35,045 nucleotides of DNA. Source: Verrucomicrobiaceae bacterium (GTDB taxonomy: Bacteria; Verrucomicrobiota; Verrucomicrobiia; Verrucomicrobiales; DEV007). A model generated the notes under the pieces. It had not been told where the DNA came from. It did not search any database and worked only from the letters and a program-made list of their open reading frames with translations. The stretch spans positions 1 to 35,045 of the forward strand of contig JAACDM010000251.1 of the NCBI GenBank assembly GCA_009936795.1, written 5' to 3'. Positions within the stretch are counted from its first letter, which is position 1. Each line of letters opens with the position of its first letter. This document shows, one piece after another, positions 16,401 to 24,204 of the stretch. Made by a program: the position numbers and the translations under genes.

Positions 16401-18567
16401 CGGTGAGGGTGTTAGCCAATTGAGCCATGTAGTCCTGCGGGGTGGCTCCCTTGGAAGCAATCCAGCGCTAGAGCGTGGGACAATTTCCATCGTGCGATCA
16501 GAGGTCGAGATGGATCATTTGGATATTGATCAGGGGCTGATTCCAATCTTTGGCTGGGAATCAACGGTCTCTCTCCGCTCTAGCAGAATTCACACACTTC
16601 ACACCGGCGATGGAATTAATGTTAAACACGGCGAAGGCTTGGTCGAGGACTGCACCTTCCCTGGAAATACTGAACGAGACACGGACGCGATCGACTTCGA
16701 TGATGTGACCAATGGAATCATACGCAACAATCGCATCTATGCGTTTCGAGGCCCTAACAGTGACGGAATTGATGTTGGTGAAGGCTGTGTTGATTTGCTT
16801 GTCACGGGCAACCGCATCTTCAACAACTCGGACAAAGGCATCTCGGTCGGTCAAGGATCCACCGTACGCATTGAGCGCAATCTGATTGTTGGATGCGCCC
16901 AAGGCATCGGCATCAAAGACACCGGCTCCACAGCATGGATCAATCACAACTCCTTCGCCCAGTGCGATGTTGGGGTCGCTGTGTTTGAGAAGAACCTCGG
17001 TGCTGGCGGCGGCATTGCCGAGGTTACCAACAGTATCTTCTACCGGTCCAAAGATGCGCCTGCCACCGTTGATTCCCTTTCGCTACTGACGATCTCTGAT
17101 TCCTTGTCGGATACCATACCGTTGCTCGGCGCAAGCAATCGAATGGGAGACCCAGAGTTTACAGATCCTGGCATCTACGACTTCTCTCTCAAGCCTGCCT
17201 CCCCATACCAAGCTCTCGGAGCTGGATATGTTTATGATCCAAGCGACTATCCGTTTCATGTGCCAAACGTCATAGTGATCAACGAAATCCTCAGCCACTC
17301 CGAAAACGGCACGCCCGACTGGATCGAATTGCATAACACCAGTGGCAACCCGTTTGACCTCAGCGGCTGGTTTCTGAGCGATGCCAAATCCAATCTACGC
17401 AAATACGAAATCGCTGATGGGACAACGATTCCAGCGAATGGCTACGTGGTGTTCTACGAGAACGAGACCTTCGGGGAAACAAGCGAAGATCCTGGCAGGC
17501 ACATTCCCTTTGCTCTCAATGAGAATGGCGAAACTGTTTACCTCTTTGGTCCGGGTAACGAGGTCTTGTTAGACTACGTTGTAGAAGAATCGTTCGGCCC
17601 CTCCCCTGCACGTGTAAGTAAAGGTCGCTATCTCAAGAGCACCCAGACCTACAACTTCGTCGCCATGAGCGAGCCCACTCCGGGCGAGACAAACAGCACT
17701 CCAGTCGTCGGGCCGATTGTGATCAGTGAGATCATGTATCGCCCGAGTGTAGATGGGGATGCAGAGTATCTCGAACTGGTCAACATCAGTAACGAATCAG
17801 TCACGCTCTACGACACACTCAAAGAAACACCCTGGCGATTCACTGACGGCATTGTCTTTGACTTTCCATCACTCGCCCCGATCTCGATCGGGGCCGGAGA
17901 GCGCCTCCTTCTCGTGAGAAACGAAGCCGCGTTCCGTGCACGTTTCCCAAACACTCCAGAAACGACGCTCGTCCTTTCATGGCAAGATTCCGGTCTGAGC
18001 AACGGCGGAGAACGCATCGAACTGTCTCGTCCAGGCGATGTCGACGAGCTCGGAGTCAGGCAATGGGTGCGCGTCGACCGTGTAACCTATGGCGATAGCG
18101 TTCTTTGGCCTGCGGAAGCAGACGGCAATGGACTATCACTTACACGCATCGAAACCTCAGCCTATGGAAACGATGTCATCAACTGGGAGGCGTCTCCTCC
18201 AACCCCGGGTACGGACAAGGGAAAACCCGACAGCTACGACGCCTGGGCAAACGAAGAAGGAATCGGCCCCTTTGAGCAAGACGACGACGGAGATGGAATC
18301 CTCAACGGTCTTGAATATGCGTTAGGCTTGAATCCTGGTATTCCCAGCGTGATGCCGACTACTCAGTTCATAATTTCCCAGGACAAGCTCGAGATACACA
18401 TTCCCGTTGTGGAGCCCCGCACTGGTGTCAATTACAGTCTAGAGATCTCCACCGATTTGCTTAGCTGGCAGTCTGTTGAGACATCGATCAACGGGAGGGC
18501 CATTTCAACCACTATCGCAAGAACCGAATCCCCAACCCGATTCGTCAGATTGAAAGTTAGCCAATAG
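13426..18567 (+). CDS. Giant secreted LTD / CotH-kinase-like / beta-helix protein
   Basis: A 1713-residue exoprotein. The ATG at 13426 is preferred over 13357 because it starts a clean signal peptide (MKQRLSLPLGVLFIATTLQ). Approximate domain order: lamin-tail domain (LTD) 25-140 (INEILAAN...DWIELANP); galactose-binding-like jelly roll 152-313 (WRFLDDGG...ADDGAVAFLNG); chitobiase-C-like strand repeat 378-445 (IHYTLDGSWPT); CotH-type kinase domain 451-812 (INGRYWGIHNLR; WRWIVPDLDRGL with D708/D710); a GG...GYEFVEWS repeat 828-905; right-handed beta-helix 921-1218; a second LTD about 1283-1388; a third LTD about 1430-1545; a Ca-binding-like DDDGDGILNGLEYALGLNP tail 1617-1638; and a C-terminal strand domain. 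CotH kinases phosphorylate secreted proteins in Bacillus spores; whether this one is active is unknown. It is probably surface-exposed. Confidence 0.85.
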   Translation: MKQRLSLPLGVLFIATTLQIQSQTIHINEILAANVINSPDNVDFDDYSDWIELANPSDETVSLDGYYLSDDPDNPLKWAVPAGAEISANGFLVIRADGFDAGPEQVFRREYSPWSNFRTTSYHTNFKLDEEGETVSLARVDSTQFGDVDIVSLGSMWRFLDDGGNPGPLWAEPGFDDADWSEGPAQLGYGESDETTIISYGPDDDDKFPTTYFRTRFEEKSPDSLTNVKLRMLADDGAVAFLNGVEIGRFRMDPGTTSYLSYAADNSSEGQFDVISLTPDQLRPGTNVLAVEVHQVDADSSDISFDLELVATRVPDRFEQIDEVNFGIQTSDVSYGRDADGQWTLFGEPTPGSANSAFNTADSISTSAVSFNTSGGFFLNEEELHLTTEDPTASIHYTLDGSWPTSRSLVYENPITISTTTVVRARSFAPNKVPGEISTHTYFINAPVHEMPIISLAVDPEIFFGETLGVYANVHKGREAPLNLAYYEPNDKLQFQVNAGVKIGGENIWRFAQKPLNISLRGKYGDDAIAYQLFPDLRMANFSRFGLRNGGDNWDDAMLRDAITPRIMHGQMANDVEDYQPVVVYINGRYWGIHNLRSSLDPNYFASRHQVDPDNYDHLEYGHITSGAVTLGVKEGNTDDYLALEEYAATNDLSDPVHYAHMESQMDMESFMDFVCIEDFVYNSSWRHNREFWRERKDGAKWRWIVPDLDRGLNTSNQTSSLLDNFARDFDLFGDLMANATFKNKLAQRYATHLSSTFHPDRIADIVDDANTEVLNEVSRHIDRWLDEDGISSLEDRQEEIDEIKEFARDRAPHVYSDFQDNFGLPGTVDMTIEVAPTNGGQVLLNDVPLLPNYDSTIELLEGLPSEATAIAAPGYEFVEWSTGETTTSIDVSTDVSWILTATFRQIDESVLPPIIERDLTLNPNSVYTANGHVIVPEGVTLTIPEGAILRMPPLGDLRVSGRLEMNGTDLNPILVESHRASERWGSIAIVDGEGVSQLSHVVLRGGSLGSNPALERGTISIVRSEVEMDHLDIDQGLIPIFGWESTVSLRSSRIHTLHTGDGINVKHGEGLVEDCTFPGNTERDTDAIDFDDVTNGIIRNNRIYAFRGPNSDGIDVGEGCVDLLVTGNRIFNNSDKGISVGQGSTVRIERNLIVGCAQGIGIKDTGSTAWINHNSFAQCDVGVAVFEKNLGAGGGIAEVTNSIFYRSKDAPATVDSLSLLTISDSLSDTIPLLGASNRMGDPEFTDPGIYDFSLKPASPYQALGAGYVYDPSDYPFHVPNVIVINEILSHSENGTPDWIELHNTSGNPFDLSGWFLSDAKSNLRKYEIADGTTIPANGYVVFYENETFGETSEDPGRHIPFALNENGETVYLFGPGNEVLLDYVVEESFGPSPARVSKGRYLKSTQTYNFVAMSEPTPGETNSTPVVGPIVISEIMYRPSVDGDAEYLELVNISNESVTLYDTLKETPWRFTDGIVFDFPSLAPISIGAGERLLLVRNEAAFRARFPNTPETTLVLSWQDSGLSNGGERIELSRPGDVDELGVRQWVRVDRVTYGDSVLWPAEADGNGLSLTRIETSAYGNDVINWEASPPTPGTDKGKPDSYDAWANEEGIGPFEQDDDGDGILNGLEYALGLNPGIPSVMPTTQFIISQDKLEIHIPVVEPRTGVNYSLEISTDLLSWQSVETSINGRAISTTIARTESPTRFVRLKVSQ

Positions 18568-18581
18568 CCATTTAGCTGACG

Positions 18582-19904
18582 CTAGTCTTTTGAGATCACC
18601 TTGGCTCCAACCTCGCCATCTCGAACTTTCAAAGTGATCTCGCGCCCCTTGCGCAATGAGTCGACTGAGCTAATTGGCTTGCCATTTCCGTCAAGGATCA
18701 TGCTATAGCCTCGAACCAAGGTCTGTTCAGGGCCGAGAGCGCGCAAATGCCGCTCTCGTGAAACTACCTGATCTTGGTGCCGGGTAAGTTGTTGTTTCAG
18801 TGCGAGAACCAAACGAGCTCGCTGAGCCGAGCAATGGGCCTGCAATCGCTCTACATGACCGAGCGGACAAAGGGATCGCAACGCTCGTCGATGAATCTGA
18901 AGTTGCGCTTCCCGATCCTTCATACCTGACTGAATCACAGCACCCAGCTCTACCGCACGATCATCCAACTGCTGGCTCAATTCGGCCAGGTACCTTAGAG
19001 GCCTTTGCATGGCGCCTCCGCGACGATACCACGTGAGTCGCTCATTGAGATACTCAAGACGACGACACACCAACTGATGCAATTGCCGACGCTTATCATC
19101 GAGAAAATGGCGGAGTTCATTCTGATCCGGCGTGATCAATTCTGCAGCTGCGCTCGGAGTCGGCGCACGCATATCCGCGACGAAGTCGGCGATAGAGAAG
19201 TCTGTTTCGTGCCCCACCGCTGAGACTACAGGTATTGGACACCCATCGATCGCCCGTGCCAGGGCCTCTTCATTGAAGGCCCAGAGGTCCTCCAGACTTC
19301 CCCCCCCCCGCGCCAGCACAATCGTGTCAATGTCAGTGCGATTACCGAGAGCATTCAATCCCTCAATGATCTCAAGATGAGCTCCATCGCCCTGCACGCG
19401 CACCGGAAAGATGAGGATCTCTACCCAAGGTGCGCGCCGCTGAAGAACCGATAGGAGATCTTGAATGACAGCACCCGTGGGCGAGGTGACGATTGCAAGA
19501 CGGCGCGGGAACCTCGTGACTGCCTGTTTCCGTGAAGGATCAAACAACCCTTCGTCCCTTAGCTTCTGTTTTAAGGCCTCGAAGCGTTCGTGAAGATTGC
19601 CAGCACCAATACTCTGTGCTTCTTTGACCACGAGCTGGTATTGCCCTCGTGCCTCATAGAGACTAAGTTCTCCAAACAGACGCAGCTTCACACCATCTTT
19701 GATGGGCGTCCGATTGTTCCAAGCGCTTCCTCGAAAGAAGACACAGCTGAGCTGGGCCTTGGAATCCTTCAAGGTGCAATACTGGTGCCCTGATGCCTGC
19801 TTGCGATGATTGCTGACTTCGCCCTCGACCCACACCTCACCAACATGCTCTTCTAACAAACCGCGAACCATTCGCGTGAGCTGGCTGACAGTGTTTATCT
19901 CCAT
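18582..19904 (-). CDS. xseA: Exodeoxyribonuclease VII large subunit
   Basis: A 440-residue catalytic subunit of ExoVII, which degrades single-stranded DNA from both ends to oligonucleotides. An N-terminal OB-fold (TVSQLTRMVRGLLEEHVGEVWVEGEVSN; YCTLKDSKAQLSCVFF) is followed by the nuclease core with FPRRLAIVTSPTGAVIQDLL, LARGGGSLEDLWAFNEE and VSAVGHETDFSIADFVADMRAPTPSAAAEL, then a coiled-coil-rich C-terminal region and a terminal LVRGYSMILDGNGKPI block. The start at 19904 (MEINTVSQLTR) matches the family better than the upstream ATG at 19943. The small subunit xseB is not adjacent. The gene converges on the CotH protein with 14 bp between stops and diverges from the aldehyde dehydrogenase. Confidence 0.96.
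   Translation of the reverse strand: MEINTVSQLTRMVRGLLEEHVGEVWVEGEVSNHRKQASGHQYCTLKDSKAQLSCVFFRGSAWNNRTPIKDGVKLRLFGELSLYEARGQYQLVVKEAQSIGAGNLHERFEALKQKLRDEGLFDPSRKQAVTRFPRRLAIVTSPTGAVIQDLLSVLQRRAPWVEILIFPVRVQGDGAHLEIIEGLNALGNRTDIDTIVLARGGGSLEDLWAFNEEALARAIDGCPIPVVSAVGHETDFSIADFVADMRAPTPSAAAELITPDQNELRHFLDDKRRQLHQLVCRRLEYLNERLTWYRRGGAMQRPLRYLAELSQQLDDRAVELGAVIQSGMKDREAQLQIHRRALRSLCPLGHVERLQAHCSAQRARLVLALKQQLTRHQDQVVSRERHLRALGPEQTLVRGYSMILDGNGKPISSVDSLRKGREITLKVRDGEVGAKVISKD
19300..19309 (-). repeat. G10 homopolymer inside xseA
   Basis: Ten Cs on the plus strand (ten Gs in the coding strand) encode the end of Arg and the glycines of the conserved RGGGSLEDLW motif. A one-base slip would truncate the enzyme. 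The frame is intact here. Confidence 0.8.
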
Positions 19905-19980
19905 GGGATCATTTAGCACGCCCAAAGCGAGGCGTCCAACCAAGCGTTTGTTTGACGAGCGGCCCTAGTCCCGGCAGGGT

Positions 19981-21561
19981 ATGTGCATGACTCTCCAAGG
20001 ACACTCGATCATCGGAAACTCCGCAGTAGTCGGGACAGGTAAAGCCGGGCGCGCTATGAACCCTGCCACGGGCGAAACGTTGTCACCAGACTACCATGAA
20101 GTGAGCGAAGCTCAGGCAAACGAGGCCGTTGCAATGGCAGCGGCCGCCTTTCCCATCTACCGCAAATGTTCGATTGCTAAACGCGCCGCCTTTCTTCGCT
20201 CCATCGCCGACCAAATCGAAGCCCGCGGCGACGACTTGGCTGCCCGCGGTCCATTAGAGACGGGCTTACCCGAAGGCCGTATTAGAATGGAAACGGGCCG
20301 GACTTACGGGCAACTTCGCCTCTTTGCCAGTGTCGTTGAAGATGGATCCTGGGTGGATGCCAGGATCGACCACGCTGATCCCGATCGCCAACCTATCCCA
20401 AAGCCTGACGTGCGTTCCATGCTCCAAGGCCTCGGCCCCGTCGCCGTGTTCTGCGCTAGCAATTTCCCTCTTGCCTTCTCCGTCGCGGGTGGCGACACGG
20501 CTTCGGCACTGGCCGCCGGTTGCCCGGTCGTTGTGAAAGCGCACCACTCCCATCCCGGTGTCGCCGAAATCGTCGGCCAAGCCGTGCAAGCAGCGGCTCA
20601 ATTGTGCGGACTTCCTGATGGTATTTTCTCACTGCTCTATGGAGGCGGGAGAACGACCGGTGCCGCACTCGTTCAGCATCCTAGCATAAAGGCTGTTGGC
20701 TTTACAGGATCACTTGCAGGTGGGCGCGCACTCATGGACCTGGCTGCAGCTCGCCCAGAGCCCATTCCCGTGTATGCCGAAATGGGCAGCCTCAATCCTG
20801 TATTCATCCTTCCCGAAGCGATGGCTGAGCGCGGCCAAGCGATTGCAGAAAGTCTCAGCGGTTCCGTTACTCTCGGTGTGGGCCAGTTCTGCACAAGCCC
20901 TGGCCTCGTCGTCGCCGCTGACGACGACCAAACGGCACAATTCACCACAGCTCTAGCAGGGAAACAGCAAGAAGCCGCTCCCGGCGTGATGCTCAATTCG
21001 GGTATCCATGACGCCTACGAATCTAGCGTAACCCAGTTACAAGAGCACCAGGCCGTAACGGCGTTAGCCGCTCCGGTGCAACAGGAAGGCTGCTTGGCCG
21101 ATCCCGCGCTGTTCGAAGTTGCTGCTAGAGACTTCATTGGTGATTCCGCACTGAGTTCTGAAGACTTTGGACCATCCACGACAATAGTCAAACACGGCTC
21201 AAAAGCCGAATTGTTAGAGCTCGCGAAGAACCTTGAAGGGCACCTCACGGCAACCATCCATGGAACCGAAGCCGATTTAGAAGCAAATCGCAATCTCATC
21301 GACGTCCTCGAAACAAAGGTGGGTCGATTGATCGTCAATGGCTACCCTACCGGTGTCGAAGTCTGTCAGGCCATGGTCCACGGTGGCCCTTACCCTGCAA
21401 CTGCGGACGGCCGATCCACCTCCGTTGGCACACAGGCGATCTACCGCTTCGCCCGTCCCCTCGCCTACCAAGGTTTTCCGCAAAGCCAGCTGCCACCTGA
21501 GTTGCAAGATGCCAACCCGCTGGGCGTCGCTCAGATGATCGATGGCAATCGACACGTTTAG
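19981..21561 (+). CDS. NADP-type aldehyde dehydrogenase (alpha-ketoglutarate semialdehyde dehydrogenase-like)
   Basis: A 526-residue ALDH-superfamily enzyme, expected to oxidise a semialdehyde such as 2,5-dioxovalerate to 2-oxoglutarate in sugar-acid or hydroxyproline catabolism. Evidence: the FCASNFPLAFSVAGGDTASALAAGCPVVVKAHHSHPG cofactor region typical of this branch, general base Glu267 (YAEMGSLNPVF), and nucleophile Cys304 (GVGQFCTSPG). The C-terminus carries the branch's GYPTGVEVCQAMVHGGPYPAT motif. Starts at ATG 19981 or two codons later are both possible. It is divergent from xseA and its stop abuts that of the glycosyltransferase (TAG|CTA, no gap). No other pathway gene is next to it, so the physiological substrate is inferred only from family resemblance. 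Confidence 0.88.
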   Translation: MCMTLQGHSIIGNSAVVGTGKAGRAMNPATGETLSPDYHEVSEAQANEAVAMAAAAFPIYRKCSIAKRAAFLRSIADQIEARGDDLAARGPLETGLPEGRIRMETGRTYGQLRLFASVVEDGSWVDARIDHADPDRQPIPKPDVRSMLQGLGPVAVFCASNFPLAFSVAGGDTASALAAGCPVVVKAHHSHPGVAEIVGQAVQAAAQLCGLPDGIFSLLYGGGRTTGAALVQHPSIKAVGFTGSLAGGRALMDLAAARPEPIPVYAEMGSLNPVFILPEAMAERGQAIAESLSGSVTLGVGQFCTSPGLVVAADDDQTAQFTTALAGKQQEAAPGVMLNSGIHDAYESSVTQLQEHQAVTALAAPVQQEGCLADPALFEVAARDFIGDSALSSEDFGPSTTIVKHGSKAELLELAKNLEGHLTATIHGTEADLEANRNLIDVLETKVGRLIVNGYPTGVEVCQAMVHGGPYPATADGRSTSVGTQAIYRFARPLAYQGFPQSQLPPELQDANPLGVAQMIDGNRHV

Positions 21562-22692
21562 CTAGACCACAGACTCGTAGACCTTAATCACGTCTTGCGC
21601 AGTCTTCTCCCATTGGAACGTCGACGCGTAAGCGATGCCCTTTTTGCGCTGAGCATCACTCCATCCAGCGGCCGAAGCTGATTCGATACAAGAAGTCATG
21701 GCTGGGACATCCGTGGGGTCAAAGGTCGCTACGAGGTCTCCAGCGATCTCTTTCATCGAGGAGGTGTTAGAACAAATGACGGGAGCACCACAGGCTAACG
21801 CTTCGATGATCGGAAACCCAAATCCTTCAAAGATCGACGGATAGATCATGAGATCGCACCCAGAGTAGAGCAGCGGCAAACTAGACAACGGGGCGAAGCC
21901 AAGAAAGATGATGTCGTCAGCGACCTTACTGGCTTTGGCACGAGCTCGAATGTCATCGGCCCCATTCCAATCTGCTCCCGAGAAGACAAGCTGATGCGGG
22001 CTGTCGCAGTTGTCCTTAAAGGCTTGAAAGGCCTCGATCAGTCTCACATGATTCTTGGCTGGGTGCTCCAGACGCGAGACATAGGTAAAGAATGGCTGCT
22101 GCAGATCATGCTCCTCTGCTAGTTTAGCCTGAGCCTCCGCCTTGGCCACTGGCTTAAAGGTACCTCGATCGATCCCTGAGTAGATTACCGAGATACTCTC
22201 TTCTGGATAGCCAACAATTCTAACAATATCGTCTTTGGTATACTGACTGACAGCAATGATATGGTCCGCAGAACGAATCATGGTCGGAACGATCTTACGA
22301 TTGAAGAACATACGCGCCGAATCATACTTCCTATCAATTGCAAAGGTGGCCAGATCATGCACCGTCGCCACGATCTTAGATCGCTTGGCCACCGGAATGC
22401 GTCGGTAGCTTGGGATGTGGAGCACGTCATACGAGCTAGCACGACTCGATAGCGGAAAGACCGAATTGTGCCAGGCGATGTTGGCAACAGGATGTTTTAT
22501 CCAGGATGCGAAAAGCTGCTTTGAGAAGCGTTCGTTGCTCAATGGGATAAGATGCTCTTCGTCCCGTGCGATCAGCAGTTCATATTCATTCGTTTGATCC
22601 TCCAACTGCAGGTATTTCGCGAGCGTCCGAATATAGGAGGCCACCCCTGATTTCCCACCCTGCATCACGAATGTAGATACCCCGATCCTCAT
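21562..22692 (-). CDS. GT4-like glycosyltransferase
   Basis: A 376-residue GT-B fold glycosyltransferase (family GT4 type), transferring a sugar from a nucleotide sugar to an unknown acceptor. Visible features: N-terminal GGKSGVASYIRTL glycine loop, ATVHDLATF, ADHIIAVSQYTKDDI, the domain-2 entry FFTYVSRLEHPAKNH, and the donor-binding E-x7-E motif EGFGFPIIEALACGAPVI with E289 and E297, followed by SSMKEIAGD. No signal peptide or TM segment was seen; it is probably peripheral at the cytoplasmic face. It converges exactly on the aldehyde dehydrogenase and is transcribed divergently from the NRPS operon, with 230 bp between the starts. It could decorate a polysaccharide; a link to the adjacent NRPS product is possible but not supported by orientation. 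Confidence 0.88.
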   Translation of the reverse strand: MRIGVSTFVMQGGKSGVASYIRTLAKYLQLEDQTNEYELLIARDEEHLIPLSNERFSKQLFASWIKHPVANIAWHNSVFPLSSRASSYDVLHIPSYRRIPVAKRSKIVATVHDLATFAIDRKYDSARMFFNRKIVPTMIRSADHIIAVSQYTKDDIVRIVGYPEESISVIYSGIDRGTFKPVAKAEAQAKLAEEHDLQQPFFTYVSRLEHPAKNHVRLIEAFQAFKDNCDSPHQLVFSGADWNGADDIRARAKASKVADDIIFLGFAPLSSLPLLYSGCDLMIYPSIFEGFGFPIIEALACGAPVICSNTSSMKEIAGDLVATFDPTDVPAMTSCIESASAAGWSDAQRKKGIAYASTFQWEKTAQDVIKVYESVV

Positions 22693-22922
22693 TGAAACGG
22701 CATCCTAGGTGCGGCCAACCTAACTTCAAGATGAAGCTGGATTTTACTAAAAACCCTTAAAAATCGTGTAACCGGAATCTCTCAATTACGATAAAATTAT
22801 TAATTGCAACTAGAATACACGACTTAGAAGTATTACCACAAAAAAGCAATCATTCCACACCGACTGTATCACTTCCGCTACTTCTACTCCTCACCCACCC
22901 CCACCCCCAACTACCAGTCCAA
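22693..22922. promoter_or_regulatory. AT-rich divergent intergenic region, likely promoter of the NRPS operon
   Basis: This 230-bp gap separates the glycosyltransferase and the first operon gene. 22735-22860 is markedly more AT-rich than the surroundings (TTTTACTAAAAACCCTTAAAAA, GATAAAATTATTAATTGC). Candidate -10-like hexamers are TAAAAT at 22792-22797 and TAGAAT at 22811-22816, the latter with a weak TTACGA at 22786-22791. The 40 bp before the start are C-rich and G-poor (CACCCACCCCCACCCCC), giving an unstructured leader without a Shine-Dalgarno site. Exact boxes are guesses. Confidence 0.45.
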
Positions 22923-24197
22923 ATGCACTTAAGATTCCTCGCCTGCATGATCTTGATGATCAGTATGGCAGGCGCTTATGCCCACCAAGTGGGCGAGAGC
23001 TACCTGTTTCTCAAGGTTTTCGAGAACCATCTGGAATGTCGGGTACACACGACGGTTTCCGATCTCGATGATACCCTCTCCATCGACACGAACGGCGACG
23101 GCAAGGTCACCGAAGATGAATTGAAGGCCAAGCTGACCGATGCGACCAGCTACATCAGCAACCACGTAGCGATCGCCGCTGAAGGCCAGCCGCTGCAGCT
23201 AGACTATACCGGCTACGAGATGCTGAAGATCTCGCTCGGCCAATTTGTCGTCTTCAAATACCGCACGCCAGACCTCGCTCCCGTGCCTGACATTATCGAT
23301 GTGAGCATGTCTGTCTTCTTCGATTCTGATCCCAAACAGAGAGCCCGAGTCGTGCTGGAGGAGAACGCCAAGACGGGAGAAATAAATAATGTGGAACGGG
23401 TGGCGCTTGATTTCGAACCCGGTGACGGTGCCAAACAGCTGGATCTCACGCAGAAGTATACTCCGCTCAACGAGTTCCGTCGCTTTGTGTGGGAAGGCAT
23501 TTGGCACATTTGGATCGGCCTGGATCATATTCTCTTCCTCGCAGCGCTCGTGCTTCCAGCCGTGCTCATTCTGAGCAACAGCCAGTGGAGCACTGTGGAT
23601 AGCTTTCGGCCAGCACTGTGGAATGTGGTGAAGATCGTCACGTGTTTCACCGTCGCCCACTCTATCACATTCAGTCTGGCAGCATTGGGAGTCGTCTCTC
23701 TCTCATCGAGAGTCGTCGAGTCTATCATTGCCCTTTCGGTTTTCCTCGCCGCAATGAATAACATCTGGCCGGTCGGGAAGCAGCAAACTTGGGTCATCGT
23801 CTTTGTGTTTGGGCTCTTCCATGGGTTTGGATTCGCCAGCGTCTTTGGGGATCTCTTAAGTGACGATGCCCTTGTCGTGCCTCTCATCGGGTTTAACGTC
23901 GGCGTCGAAGTTGGGCAAGTTGCTATTCTCCTAGCACTTTTTCCTATTCTCTTCGTGCTCCGGGATCGGAAAGACATCGTCGGAGCCGCTGTGCTCATTG
24001 GCGCCGCTTTGGTCATTGGCTATCTAATCGCTGAACCCTGGTGGATTCTTGTCGCTATTTCTCTATTATTTCCCGTGCTCTACGTAACGAGAAGTAAGAA
24101 TAAGCCTTACATTCACGCCATTCTCTACGGCGGCTCTGCCGTCATTGCACTCCGTGCGCTTGTATGGTTTATTGAACGCGCTTTCGATCTCGGGTAA
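22923..24197 (+). CDS. HupE/UreJ_2-like membrane protein with periplasmic EF-hand
   Basis: A 424-residue protein with signal peptide 1-20 (cut near AYA-HQVGES), an extracytoplasmic domain of about 170 residues containing one EF-hand loop (DTNGDGKVTEDE, 55-66), and a C-terminal bundle of about seven TM helices. The membrane part carries histidines typical of HupE/UreJ nickel/cobalt-type transporters: GLDH (H202), AHS (H246), LFHGFGFA (H300) and an in-membrane FNVGVEVGQ (E329). Family members with this layout are thought to move or sense divalent metal; the substrate is unproven. It is the first gene of the plus-strand NRPS operon; the next start is 7 bp after its stop. No urease or hydrogenase gene is in the window, so a link to metal supply, or to a metal-binding product, is inferred only from the operon. 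Confidence 0.82.
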   Translation: MHLRFLACMILMISMAGAYAHQVGESYLFLKVFENHLECRVHTTVSDLDDTLSIDTNGDGKVTEDELKAKLTDATSYISNHVAIAAEGQPLQLDYTGYEMLKISLGQFVVFKYRTPDLAPVPDIIDVSMSVFFDSDPKQRARVVLEENAKTGEINNVERVALDFEPGDGAKQLDLTQKYTPLNEFRRFVWEGIWHIWIGLDHILFLAALVLPAVLILSNSQWSTVDSFRPALWNVVKIVTCFTVAHSITFSLAALGVVSLSSRVVESIIALSVFLAAMNNIWPVGKQQTWVIVFVFGLFHGFGFASVFGDLLSDDALVVPLIGFNVGVEVGQVAILLALFPILFVLRDRKDIVGAAVLIGAALVIGYLIAEPWWILVAISLLFPVLYVTRSKNKPYIHAILYGGSAVIALRALVWFIERAFDLG

Positions 24198-24204
24198 TTA
24201 ATTT

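Noticed and set aside
19981-21561. Aldehyde dehydrogenase as part of the NRPS pathway
   Set aside because: It is separated by an opposite-strand glycosyltransferase and has the sequence of a catabolic semialdehyde dehydrogenase.
22923-24197. HupE-like protein as evidence for a urease or hydrogenase locus
   Set aside because: No urease or hydrogenase structural or accessory gene occurs anywhere in the window.
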